Below, piece after piece: positions 1 through 7,011 of a stretch of 59,297 nucleotides of DNA (its first letter is position 1; every line of letters starts with the position of its first letter). The notes below the pieces were generated by a model. That model did not search any database. It had not been told where the DNA came from and saw only the letters and a list, made by a program, of their open reading frames with translations. The DNA comes from JBGSKY01 sp041740995 (GTDB taxonomy: Bacteria > Planctomycetota > Planctomycetia > Pirellulales > Pirellulaceae), in NCBI GenBank assembly GCA_041740995.1, contig JBGSKY010000160.1:1-59297 (forward strand), given 5' to 3'. A program made the translations under genes and the position numbers.

Positions 1-1
1 A

Positions 2-334
2 GGGCAAACGTGTAAACAGATCGCGACCGATCTGGACTGCAGCGTCTCTTGGGTCTGGCGCGTCAGCCACCCCAAGGGCGGACGGCGAATTGACAAGCGG
101 ACCAAACGCAAAATTCTACACGAGATCGAGCTGGGTCTATATTCGCTGCGTACGATTGCCAGCCGATACCAAGTCCATCATACGACTGTCCATTTGTGGC
201 TGCGACGCAATTTTCCGCACCTCCCCAACTCGGCCCGACCGCATCGCTGCCAAACATGCAAACGCAAGATCACCAGCCATCAATGCGTCGCCTGCTCTAT
301 GCAACATGCCTCGCCTTTTCACTTGGCCCGCTGA
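2..334 (+). CDS. double HTH / zinc-ribbon protein, 5' end missing
   Basis: This reading frame is open from the left edge of the window to a TGA at 332-334, so the N-terminus is missing. The visible 110 residues hold two helix-turn-helix-like stretches (around CKQIATDLDCSVSWVWRV and SLRTIASRYQVHHTTVHLW). A C-terminal zinc ribbon with spacing CxxC-x8-CxxC follows (CQTC ... CVAC). This is the layout of a sequence-specific DNA-binding protein. Its place just ahead of phage genes suggests a phage regulator or terminase-associated protein, but the exact family is not recognised. The 3' end overlaps the lipoprotein gene that starts at 283 in another frame. Confidence 0.6.
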   Translation, partial: GQTCKQIATDLDCSVSWVWRVSHPKGGRRIDKRTKRKILHEIELGLYSLRTIASRYQVHHTTVHLWLRRNFPHLPNSARPHRCQTCKRKITSHQCVACSMQHASPFHLAR

Positions 335-885
335 TCGGTTGCACTGCTGCCCCGACTCGCGTTCGTCCGCTGACCACGCCAGCCATCGAACAACCACCGG
401 CCAACTTGCCCGCCCCATTGCATCAACGCAATTGGGTTGGTCCGCTCGGTCAAGGCTCTTGTGTCCACGCATCGATGGTCAATCATCTGCGCTGGCTTAA
501 CGAAGAGGAACTCGCCAAACGCTGGCGGGCCACTTACAGCGACGGCGAATACGATTCGCGGCTGCGCAAACGACTCGACGCCGCCGGTATTGATTATTGG
601 TACACGGTCAAAGCCGACCCGCGATTCCTTGACTGGTGCAGCCTCAATCGTCGCGGTTGCATTCTCTGGTGGAAACCAAGCCATTGTTGCACCTTCGAAG
701 GCTGGACCATGAAGGACGGCCAGCAATTCGCAACCATCCTGGACAACAATTATCCCGGTCGTTTCGAGCTAACGCCACGCGAGCAATTCATTCGCCTTTG
801 GGCCGGTTATGGCGGCTTCGCTCTAGCGGTCGACAGCGATCCGGCTAACTCCCTTCCTTATCGATCCTATGAGGTCATCCGATGA
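283..885 (+). CDS. lipoprotein with C39/papain-like cysteine peptidase fold
   Basis: The 200-residue product starts with a lipoprotein signal (MRRLLYATCLAFSLGPLIGC), so Cys20 would be lipidated and the protein anchored in the envelope. The rest resembles a papain-like/C39 cysteine peptidase: Gln57 and Cys60 in GQGSCVHAS (oxyanion Gln and nucleophile), His134 in KPSHCC, and Asp154/Asn155 in ILDNN, in the order expected of the family. I chose the ATG at 283 because it directly starts the signal peptide; upstream in-frame ATGs at 196 and 256 would bury it. The stop overlaps the next start (ATGA at 882-885), so the two genes are probably translationally coupled. Peptidase activity is inferred from motifs; a role in superinfection exclusion or envelope remodelling is speculation. 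Confidence 0.65.
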   Translation: MRRLLYATCLAFSLGPLIGCTAAPTRVRPLTTPAIEQPPANLPAPLHQRNWVGPLGQGSCVHASMVNHLRWLNEEELAKRWRATYSDGEYDSRLRKRLDAAGIDYWYTVKADPRFLDWCSLNRRGCILWWKPSHCCTFEGWTMKDGQQFATILDNNYPGRFELTPREQFIRLWAGYGGFALAVDSDPANSLPYRSYEVIR

Positions 886-2075
886 ACGATACCGTCCGCG
901 TCCGCATCAGCCTCGGCCTGATCGTCTGCTTTGTCCTTCCGGCTTTGGTCCAATTTGCTCTGTTCAATTACTTCGCCAATCCGGCGATCCACGCCGACGA
1001 TTCCGGACCGCCGCCAACCTGGCGACTTCCGGCGGCTGAACCAACGCCATGCGGGCAGATCAACGAACGCGTTTTGGAGCTCCAAAAACCCGCCCCGCCG
1101 GTCAATCAAGCTGCCCAGCAAGAATTGAAGCAAGGCATCTTTTTCAATCGTCGATCGCCGCAACCAACCACAACCACGGAAGCATCGCCTTCCGCTTGCA
1201 GCACTTGTAGCCCCGCTCAAATGCGACCCGTGCAATACGCAACGCCAACCTATGTCCCTAACTACGTTGCACCGGTCGCACCGTCCGCCGCCTTTTCGCC
1301 GCCGGTCGTCATCAACCCGCGCTTGCCAGTCCAACCTCCAGCGCAAACGGTTGCACCGAGGCAACCGAGCTCATCGGAAATCATGCCGCCAGCGGTCCTG
1401 GTGCCCGCCCAAAATTCATCCGAACCAATCCTTACGCCTGCAAACTACGGCGCAGACAAAGGCCCGCCTGTGACCAGCTCCAAATACCAGTTGGCGTTGT
1501 TTTTGGGCACCGATGCGAAATCGAAAACGCTGATCGATTGGTTCAAGACCGACTCGGAATTACTGAAGCTGCGTTCGCAATGCGATTTCAATTACTACAC
1601 CGTGACCAGCCCGCTTTACCGCGAGCGTTTCGCGGCCACGATTCCGGTCGAACAGTTCCCCGTCTTCATCCTGCAGGACAACACCGGCGGACATATTCAC
1701 GCGGCCGCTCGCAACATGATTCCCGATTCGGCGGCGGCCCTGATCAGCGATTGCAAGACGGGTTACAAGCTCTACAGCCAAGCCAAATCAGCCGAGAAAA
1801 CCGGCTTGATCAAGACCAGCGGTTACAGCTGGGACGCGGCCATCGATCCGTCCATGCAATTGTCTGCCGAAGATTGCGGGCCCGATGGCTGCCGACCTAA
1901 TAGCAACGATCCGTGGCGACCAGGCGACCGCGTCCGCGATGTATTGTTCGACGCGGCGGCGGATTCGACCGAAGCGGTCTTGTGGGCCAACGCTTCCGAA
2001 ATCGGTTTCTTTGTCCTGATCGTGGTCGCCGTGTTTCTAGTCGTCTTTATTGCACTCAAGCGAGGTTTGGTATGA
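882..2075 (+). CDS. membrane protein with thioredoxin-like domain
   Basis: The 397-residue product has a hydrophobic segment at residues 10-30, a long Pro/Gln/Thr-rich linker (about 40-195), a compact domain at 201-290, and a second transmembrane helix at about 372-393 followed by a short basic tail. The compact domain looks like a thioredoxin fold: strand ALFLGT, a helix, strand FNYYTV, then a cis-Pro-like EQFPVFILQD before GGHI. It lacks the active-site CxxC, so a redox function is doubtful and a binding role more likely. The gene overlaps its neighbours by ATGA on both sides, forming a tight three-gene envelope cassette with the peptidase lipoprotein and the small membrane protein. The family is not recognised. 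Confidence 0.6.
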   Translation: MNDTVRVRISLGLIVCFVLPALVQFALFNYFANPAIHADDSGPPPTWRLPAAEPTPCGQINERVLELQKPAPPVNQAAQQELKQGIFFNRRSPQPTTTTEASPSACSTCSPAQMRPVQYATPTYVPNYVAPVAPSAAFSPPVVINPRLPVQPPAQTVAPRQPSSSEIMPPAVLVPAQNSSEPILTPANYGADKGPPVTSSKYQLALFLGTDAKSKTLIDWFKTDSELLKLRSQCDFNYYTVTSPLYRERFAATIPVEQFPVFILQDNTGGHIHAAARNMIPDSAAALISDCKTGYKLYSQAKSAEKTGLIKTSGYSWDAAIDPSMQLSAEDCGPDGCRPNSNDPWRPGDRVRDVLFDAAADSTEAVLWANASEIGFFVLIVVAVFLVVFIALKRGLV

Positions 2076-2335
2076 CAGGTCTTGGTATCGCGGCGTTGGT
2101 CGTCATCGTATTAATTGCGCTGGCGATCTTGCCCAAGCAGTCGGCAAATCTCAATTCGACCTTGGCGTCGTTCGCTCCGCCCAGCAACGCGCCGCCATCG
2201 CTGGAAAACTGGAAATCGCAATTGCTGACCGATCGCATCAACGAACACGTTCGACGACAGCAAGAGGCCGAGGTCATCGCGTTAGCGCAAGCTGCATTCA
2301 CAGAACCCGTCACGGAAACCACGCGGAAGAAGTGA
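2072..2335 (+). CDS. small single-pass membrane protein
   Basis: An 87-residue protein with one N-terminal transmembrane helix (about residues 3-20, GIAALVVIVLIALAIL) and a charged, Gln/Glu-rich C-terminal half that could form a coiled coil. The ATG at 2072 overlaps the preceding stop (ATGA), which fixes the start. No family is recognised. Its coupling to the peptidase lipoprotein and the thioredoxin-like membrane protein suggests the three act together in the cell envelope. Confidence 0.55.
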   Translation: MTGLGIAALVVIVLIALAILPKQSANLNSTLASFAPPSNAPPSLENWKSQLLTDRINEHVRRQQEAEVIALAQAAFTEPVTETTRKK

Positions 2336-2411
2336 GCGGCAAGGCGCTAGCCGCCGGTTTTGCAACGGAATGATTGTCTCTAATTCCACGCAGAACCTAG
2401 GCCGATAAATT

Positions 2412-2717
2412 ATGTCGCTTTGCGCCAGATGCGGATCGTCGAAATGCTGTTGCCGCAACGACAGCCAGCGAGTCCAACACGCACCCGGCTACCGCAAGAC
2501 GGCCCACCGACGCGGCTACGATCATCGTTGGCGAGCGGCTCGACTGGCCTATTTGGCTAGAGCAGAGAATCGCCTTTGCAAGATCTGCAACGCTGCCCTC
2601 AGCCAGTGCATCGATCATATCATCGACCACCACGGCGACCCGAAATTGTTTTGGGACACCGGAAACTGGCAACCCGCCTGCATCGCCTGTAATACGCGGA
2701 AAGCACAGAAGAAATGA
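2412..2717 (+). CDS. HNH endonuclease
   Basis: A 101-residue protein with the zinc-bound HNH fold. CKIC and CIAC form the two zinc knuckles, with CIDHIIDHHGDPKLFW and GNWQPACIAC between and around them giving the His-Asn-His pattern. A Cys-rich N-terminus (CARCGSSKCCC) may bind a second metal. Small HNH proteins next to the small terminase are common in HK97-type phages, where they can help the terminase cut DNA during packaging. Position and motif therefore agree. No strong ribosome-binding site is visible before the ATG. Confidence 0.85.
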   Translation: MSLCARCGSSKCCCRNDSQRVQHAPGYRKTAHRRGYDHRWRAARLAYLARAENRLCKICNAALSQCIDHIIDHHGDPKLFWDTGNWQPACIACNTRKAQKK

Positions 2718-2720
2718 TTA

Positions 2721-2786
2721 CCACGGAGGCGCAGAGGAACACAGCGTTAAGTGTTTTTTCTCCGTGTTCCTCTGTGTCTCTGTGGT
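2721..2786. repeat. imperfect inverted repeat (REP/MITE-like hairpin)
   Basis: Left arm 2721-2744 (CCACGGAGGCGCAGAGG followed by AACACAG) pairs with right arm 2762-2785 (CCGTGTTCCTCTGTGTC followed by TCTGTGG), with a few mismatches and a T-rich centre (GTGTTTTTTCT). It fills the space between the HNH gene and terS. The CCTCTGTGTCTCTGTGG wording resembles, from memory, dispersed intergenic repeats in bacteria including planctomycetes; that match is not verified. It could also act as a terminator on the plus strand, given the T run in its loop, although the position of the run is not typical. Confidence 0.7.
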
Positions 2787-2805
2787 TGATTGGATTTATT
2801 TAATC

Positions 2806-3294
2806 ATGGGCCGACGCGGACCACTCGCTAAACCGACCGCATTAAAAATCTTGCAGGGCAATCCAGGCAAACGGCCGTTGCCTAAACGCGAGCCCAAACC
2901 GAAGCCGACGCTATCGATTCCGCAGCCGCCGGACCACTTGCCCGCGCTGGGCAAGTCTGCTTGGCAATCGCTCGCTTCCCCGCTGCATGCGCTCGACTTG
3001 CTGACCGATTTGGACCTGCACGCGCTCGAATCGTATTGCACCGCTTACGCGTTTTGGCGATTGATGTTGGTCGAAGTCCAAACACGCGGCCACACGCTGG
3101 CCGTCGAAGACGAAAACGGCAATCTGAAGTACACCCAACCGACGCCCGAGGCCCGATTGATGCTCAACTACGCCGCCGAAATGTCGCGCTGGTCGAAAGT
3201 CTTAGGCCTCGGCCCCGCCTACCGTGTCGGCCTGAACGCCGACCCCAATTCCCAAGACGATGCCGACCCGCTGATCGACGCGTTGGGGGGTTAA
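2806..3294 (+). CDS. terS: phage terminase small subunit, P27 family
   Basis: The 162-residue protein begins with MGRRGPLAKPTALKILQGNPGK, the hallmark N-terminus of P27-type small terminases, followed by KRPLPKREP and an alpha-helical body. The family recognises the packaging site on phage DNA and hands it to the large subunit. The ATG at 2806 is chosen because it gives this conserved N-terminus; an upstream in-frame start would reach into the hairpin repeat. The stop (3292-3294) overlaps the stop of the reverse-strand DUF4062 gene, which separates terS from terL. Confidence 0.9.
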   Translation: MGRRGPLAKPTALKILQGNPGKRPLPKREPKPKPTLSIPQPPDHLPALGKSAWQSLASPLHALDLLTDLDLHALESYCTAYAFWRLMLVEVQTRGHTLAVEDENGNLKYTQPTPEARLMLNYAAEMSRWSKVLGLGPAYRVGLNADPNSQDDADPLIDALGG

Positions 3295-4343
3295 ATTCGC
3301 TGGCGATTGATTTGCTGTACTCGAACCGTAAAAATTTGTTTCAGGTCGACTACGCTGTCAAACGTGGTGAACCAGTTGGATATGTTTGAATCTAGTTGAA
3401 GCGTTTTATATTCTTTCACGAAGTCGAACCACTGCTTCCTGGAATCCTTATTTTGCTTTTCAACCCATTGAGTTTTAGCGTCTGGGTTTTTGCTTAAAAC
3501 CGTCCAATCGCTGAATGCTTCATTTCTGATAAAGAAGTAGACAGGTTTTTTATTTTCGATCGCGTAACGAATCTCAGCATGAGTGGCGGAAATACCCTTG
3601 TGTTTTCCGTCAGCCAGCGGTGGGCCATATCGCTGGTCGATAACGCAAAAGACAACATCAGAATCATCGATGTTGAGAAGACAGTTTTGGATTGAGTCGA
3701 CTGTTGGACTCACACTGAAATCTTCTGGGACTTCCGAAAGACGTGTGAGACATCCTAGGCCCTGAAGGTGCTCTCTGACTTCAAGTCGGCAATCTTTGAG
3801 ATCGTAACAAGTCGAACTAACAAATACGCGAAGCTTGGGAAGGATAGATGCAGACTCGATTGCGGTGTACCCCGGAGCTTTGACTTTGACACAATACCCT
3901 TCTGCATGGCTGAATTTTTCTAGATAACCGAGCGACATTAAGTACTCGATCAATGCATACAGCTCATCCATGTTCTTCGCGTACGCAAGCGGATACGACG
4001 AATCAACTATCTTGATCTTTGCCCCAAAATTTGGTGATTTTGCAATGAGATTTTGAAGCAATTTCATAGCCTTGGCAGAAATTGTTTTCGGTATTGATTG
4101 AATCGAATGGTCGACCAGGTCGGGATCTTTTCCGTAGACCTCGCCAGCTACAGGAACTATCGAATTTGCATTGAACCTTTCGTGGAGTTCTCGAATTGCA
4201 CCAAGAACGTCCGGCCAGTCCGCACGAGTCGACGGCGCTCTTGCAAGTCGCTCGTCGAGATATGCTTCAATGCAGAGCTCACACTTCACCATTCCTTGGG
4301 GACCTATTGTTCCTGAAATACACATCGGGCATTGTTGGTTCAT
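3291..4343 (-). CDS. DUF4062 protein with N-terminal zinc ribbon (phage cargo)
   Basis: A 350-residue protein on the strand opposite to the phage genes. Residues 5-24 form a zinc ribbon (CPMC ... CELC). Residues 60-165 are a helical middle part. From about 171 there is a DUF4062 domain: LRVFVSSTCYDL, then DDSDVVFCVIDQRYG and ISATHAEIRYA. DUF4062 is a TIR-like fold found in many putative NTP- or NAD-dependent immune and signalling proteins. The gene is more AT-rich than the terminase genes on both sides and has its own upstream gap of about 75 bases. Its stop codon overlaps that of terS by four bases. I infer a cargo (moron) gene, possibly defensive; no activity can be read directly from the sequence. 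Confidence 0.75.
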   Translation of the reverse strand: MNQQCPMCISGTIGPQGMVKCELCIEAYLDERLARAPSTRADWPDVLGAIRELHERFNANSIVPVAGEVYGKDPDLVDHSIQSIPKTISAKAMKLLQNLIAKSPNFGAKIKIVDSSYPLAYAKNMDELYALIEYLMSLGYLEKFSHAEGYCVKVKAPGYTAIESASILPKLRVFVSSTCYDLKDCRLEVREHLQGLGCLTRLSEVPEDFSVSPTVDSIQNCLLNIDDSDVVFCVIDQRYGPPLADGKHKGISATHAEIRYAIENKKPVYFFIRNEAFSDWTVLSKNPDAKTQWVEKQNKDSRKQWFDFVKEYKTLQLDSNISNWFTTFDSVVDLKQIFTVRVQQINRQRI

Positions 4344-4419
4344 TGGCCTTCTAACTTTCTAAATGCGAAAAAACAGACGCGATGTTATTCTTGATTAGCT
4401 TACCGTTATTTGGAATGCT

Positions 4420-5421
4420 GTGGTCAAACTCGCCACTGCTCGCCGTAAAGCCAAACGCGATGGGTGGGATTATTGGATTCGCTCGCCGCAAGATGAACTG
4501 GCAGCCATGCAAGGTTGCTGGTTCGATACCGATCGAGCGTTAGCGGCCGTCAACTTTGTCCAGCAACGCTTGACGCACAGCAAAGACCGCTTTCGCGGCA
4601 AGCCGTTTCTGCTCGAAGAATTTCAGATTCGCGACATCATCGCCCCGCTCTACGGCTGGCGCACTAAAGACGATCGGCGACGTTTCCGCAACGTCTTTAT
4701 TTTCATCCCCAAGAAGAACGGCAAGACCCAAATCGCCGCCGCCGTCTCACTGCTGGAATTGCACTATTGCCCAGGCCCACGCGTCTACATCGCCGCGACA
4801 TCGAAGGGCCAAGCGGGCGAATGTTTTGAAGAGGCGGCCAGCATGGTCAACAACTCGCGACTATTACGAAAACGGCTCGACGTCCGAGCATCAACCAATC
4901 GAATTCTCTATCCTAATCGCGGCGGCTTGATTCATGCTTTGGGCACCAAGGCCGCAACGAGCGAGGGCAAGAACGCATCGGCATTGATCCTCGACGAATT
5001 GCACGCCTGGACCGACCGCGAATTCTTCGACTCGCTCTTGTTCGCAGGTGCCAGTCGGCTCGATCCGCTGCTCTTCATGATCACCACGGCCGGCAAAGAC
5101 ATCAGCAGTCTTTGCTACAGTGAATACGAACGCGCCTGTCGGATTCGCGACGGCCTGGACATGAGCACTGATTACCTCAGCGTCGTTTACGAAGCTCCCA
5201 AGGGATCGGCCTGGGATGACCTATCAGCCTGGAAGATCGCCAACCCCAACTACGGCGTGACGCTGCCCGAGGAAAACATCCTGGCCGACATCGCCGCCGC
5301 CCGCGGCTACCCTGCTAGAATAGCCGCCATCAAACGTTACCGGCTCAATATCTGGACGAACGAATCAGCAACCTGGCTTGATACGCTCAAATGGCGGGAG
5401 TGTGATTTGATCGCTAACTAA
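4420..5421 (+). CDS. terL: terminase large subunit, N-terminal ATPase part
   Basis: This 333-residue product carries the packaging-motor ATPase of Terminase_1-type large subunits. It shows a Walker A variant PKKNGKT at residues 97-103, Walker B LILDE at about 189-193, and coupling motif TTAG at about 222-225. It starts at GTG 4420 (VVKLATARRKAKRDGWDYW); an in-frame TAG at 4396-4398 limits extension. The protein ends abruptly after WRECDLIAN, the linker where intact family members continue into the nuclease domain. That domain is encoded separately from 6403. A reverse-strand toxin-antitoxin cassette lies between, and its antitoxin stop overlaps this gene's last codons. Whether the two parts reassemble into a working terminase cannot be told from sequence. 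Confidence 0.9.
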   Translation: MVKLATARRKAKRDGWDYWIRSPQDELAAMQGCWFDTDRALAAVNFVQQRLTHSKDRFRGKPFLLEEFQIRDIIAPLYGWRTKDDRRRFRNVFIFIPKKNGKTQIAAAVSLLELHYCPGPRVYIAATSKGQAGECFEEAASMVNNSRLLRKRLDVRASTNRILYPNRGGLIHALGTKAATSEGKNASALILDELHAWTDREFFDSLLFAGASRLDPLLFMITTAGKDISSLCYSEYERACRIRDGLDMSTDYLSVVYEAPKGSAWDDLSAWKIANPNYGVTLPEENILADIAAARGYPARIAAIKRYRLNIWTNESATWLDTLKWRECDLIAN

Positions 5422-5797
5422 TAGCTTTTGGGCGACGCGCTAATTTTTCGACACGCGTACGCCAAGTATCAGGTTCTCTTTCGATCTCTTCCATAATTCT
5501 TCTAGCAGGACCACCCGGTGGATATTTGCCCTGTTCCCAATCTTTAACTGTTCCTGCACCGACGCCAAGGAATTTTGCAAATACTGCTTGGCTGACCGAC
5601 AGTAGTGTACGAATTCCTTTAATTTCTTCCGTTGTGAACTCACGCGGTAAAATGTCCAACTTAACTGCGCGAACAGTAATGGTTTTTGCTAGCTTTGAGG
5701 CACTTTCTGCGTTTTGGAATTGCGATTCGAAACGCTCCAAACGCGAAGCGAGCTCCTCACCAACTCTTTTACGTGCTTTAGAATTATCATTTATCAT
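5414..5797 (-). CDS. HigA-like antitoxin, XRE-type HTH
   Basis: A 127-residue DNA-binding protein. The C-terminal half holds a helix-turn-helix (LSVSQAVFAKFLGVGAGTVKDWEQGK, a sequence typical of HigA/MqsA-like antitoxins). The N-terminal half is Glu/Lys-rich and may fold over the toxin. It is downstream of the toxin gene with a 36-base gap, the reversed toxin-first order known for higBA. The start ATG at 5797 follows AAAGGTGG at a good distance; a GTG at 5806 is the alternative. It should bind the palindrome upstream of the toxin gene. Its last codons overlap the 3' end of the terL ATPase part. Confidence 0.85.
   Translation of the reverse strand: MINDNSKARKRVGEELASRLERFESQFQNAESASKLAKTITVRAVKLDILPREFTTEEIKGIRTLLSVSQAVFAKFLGVGAGTVKDWEQGKYPPGGPARRIMEEIEREPDTWRTRVEKLARRPKAIS
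5415..5422. repeat. left copy of short direct repeat flanking the TA cassette
   Basis: TAACTAAT at 5415-5422 is repeated exactly at 6397-6404. The similarity continues (TAACTAATAGCTTT here, TAACTAATGCTTT on the right). The two copies bracket the toxin-antitoxin cassette inside terL. They may be a target duplication or recombination scar, but eight AT-rich bases can also arise by chance. Confidence 0.4.
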
Positions 5798-5833
5798 TAT
5801 TGCCACCTTTCCATTCCGTTAAATCAATGAAAA

Positions 5834-6274
5834 CTACCGGCGTTCATCAAGGAAAGTTTTAAACCCTTCCAGAATCCGTCTAATTGTTTTCTTTTCACCT
5901 ACGCTGATGTTGTCCATGTACGATTTGTCGTAGACCATTACCATCAATATTGAGTAATGTTCAGGATAGTACGAATAACAAATTCGACAGCCTCCCCTTT
6001 TTCCCCCTATTGGACGACCATCTTGCCCAACTTTGCCAAATCGCGCTTTCCTAAGTCCGCCGGTACCCGGCACAACAGGAGGACGATCGGGCTCCGACAT
6101 AATCATAATTTCCGCGGCCCATAGGCCCTCTTCGTCGTCGTCGTTCGGAAATATGCTTCGCCAATCAGACTCGAACTCTGGAAGATACCAAAAGTGCAAG
6201 AAATCCTCGGCATGACTTTTAAGTTGGGTCCGCACCGCAAACTTCGCAACCTGCGACTCCTTTAGCGATCTCAT
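5834..6274 (-). CDS. RelE/HigB-type toxin
   Basis: A 146-residue protein whose central and C-terminal parts match RelE/HigB-family mRNA interferases: PGTGGLRKARFG, then GKRGGCRICYSYY, then ILMVMVYDKSYMDNISVGEKKTIRRILE. This is the usual strand order and ends with the family's typical C-terminal helix. It has about 40 extra residues at the N-terminus compared with typical members. Start ATG 6274 is preceded by a strong ribosome-binding site (AGGAGAGG) and a near-consensus promoter, so the pair has its own transcription against the phage genes. Members cut mRNA at the ribosome; catalytic details are inferred. The antitoxin gene follows at once. Confidence 0.85.
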   Translation of the reverse strand: MRSLKESQVAKFAVRTQLKSHAEDFLHFWYLPEFESDWRSIFPNDDDEEGLWAAEIMIMSEPDRPPVVPGTGGLRKARFGKVGQDGRPIGGKRGGCRICYSYYPEHYSILMVMVYDKSYMDNISVGEKKTIRRILEGFKTFLDERR

Positions 6275-6321
6275 GTTCTACCTCTCCTTCTATCGGAACA
6301 ATGCCCACGATGTCTAGAGGG

Positions 6322-6346
6322 AAGTATACGGTTTAACCGTATACTT
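6322..6346. promoter_or_regulatory. 25-bp palindromic operator of the TA pair
   Basis: The arms AAGTATACGGTT (6322-6333) and AACCGTATACTT (6335-6346) are perfect inverted copies around one central T. The palindrome lies inside the toxin promoter and covers its -10 box and spacer. This is the expected binding site for the HTH antitoxin, alone or with toxin, giving autorepression. Confidence 0.8.
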
Positions 6347-6351
6347 TTCAA
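6323..6351 (-). promoter_or_regulatory. sigma70-type promoter of the toxin-antitoxin operon
   Basis: On the minus strand there is TTGAAA (6351-6346) and TATACT (6328-6323) separated by exactly 17 bases. This is a nearly perfect housekeeping promoter, about 50 bases upstream of the toxin start codon. It overlaps the palindromic operator. Confidence 0.8.
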
Positions 6352-6396
6352 GCGATTCACAGTTCAATTCTCAAATACCCAAATAGTTCTTTCTGA

Positions 6397-6404
6397 TAAC
6401 TAAT
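6397..6404. repeat. right copy of short direct repeat flanking the TA cassette
   Basis: TAACTAAT at 6397-6404, matching 5415-5422. It ends inside the start codon of the terminase nuclease part (ATG 6403). Joining the two copies would not restore a single terL reading frame: the left frame runs into TAA within the repeat. Confidence 0.4.
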
Positions 6405-7011
6405 GCTTTGCGGACTCGACCTTGCACGAACACGCGACTTCGCTGCGCTCGCCAAACTCGACGAGAGCGACGGCTATCTTAACATCCGTATCAAGCTCTG
6501 GGTGCCTCATCAAGCGATCGCCGACAAGGAAGAGACCGACAAAATACCGCTGTCCGCTTGGATCAACGACGGGCATGTTGTCGGCTGCCCAGGCGAAGAA
6601 ATCGACAGCGATATGATCGCCGACGAGATCGTCCGCACGCATACTACCGTTGGCATCGAGGAATTGGGCTACGACCCTTACAACGCCGGGCAACTGGTGT
6701 CCAAATTGCGAAAGGAATACGGGCTGATTTGTACCGCCGTCCCGCAGACCATGCCGTTCATGGGCCCCGCCTCCGCCGAATTCCAACGGCGACTCAACGC
6801 GGGCAAAATCCGACATGAACACAATCCCGCTCTAGCATGGATGGTCGGTAACGCGGTCGCTCTGACCGACTCAAATGACAATGTAAGACCCGGCAAAAAG
6901 AAATCTAGGGCGAGAATCGATGGTCTGGTGGCTTGCATTATTGGTCTCCAGCGTCTCCTCGATCCGAACCGTGCTGGCCCGCCTTCAGAAACCCCATCCG
7001 AATTCATCTGA
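6403..7011 (+). CDS. terL: terminase large subunit, C-terminal nuclease part
   Basis: The 202-residue product is the RNase-H-like nuclease half of the large terminase. It shows CGLDLARTRDFAALA (Asp6, first metal ligand), GYDPYNAGQL (Asp91), and RIDGLVACIIGLQRLL (Asp173), the usual three-acid pattern. It begins exactly where the family's nuclease domain begins. ATG 6403 has no visible ribosome-binding site, and TAA at 6397 precedes it in frame. Compared with intact relatives, a few linker residues between the Trp-Arg-Glu-Cys region and GLDL seem missing. It may be a naturally split terminase or the downstream half of an inactivated gene. Confidence 0.88.
   Translation: MLCGLDLARTRDFAALAKLDESDGYLNIRIKLWVPHQAIADKEETDKIPLSAWINDGHVVGCPGEEIDSDMIADEIVRTHTTVGIEELGYDPYNAGQLVSKLRKEYGLICTAVPQTMPFMGPASAEFQRRLNAGKIRHEHNPALAWMVGNAVALTDSNDNVRPGKKKSRARIDGLVACIIGLQRLLDPNRAGPPSETPSEFI

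Noticed and set aside
5422..6402. Group I or II intron, or intein, splitting terL
   Set aside because: The insert's genes run in the opposite direction, no homing endonuclease or intron core was seen, and joining at the direct repeat does not restore the frame.
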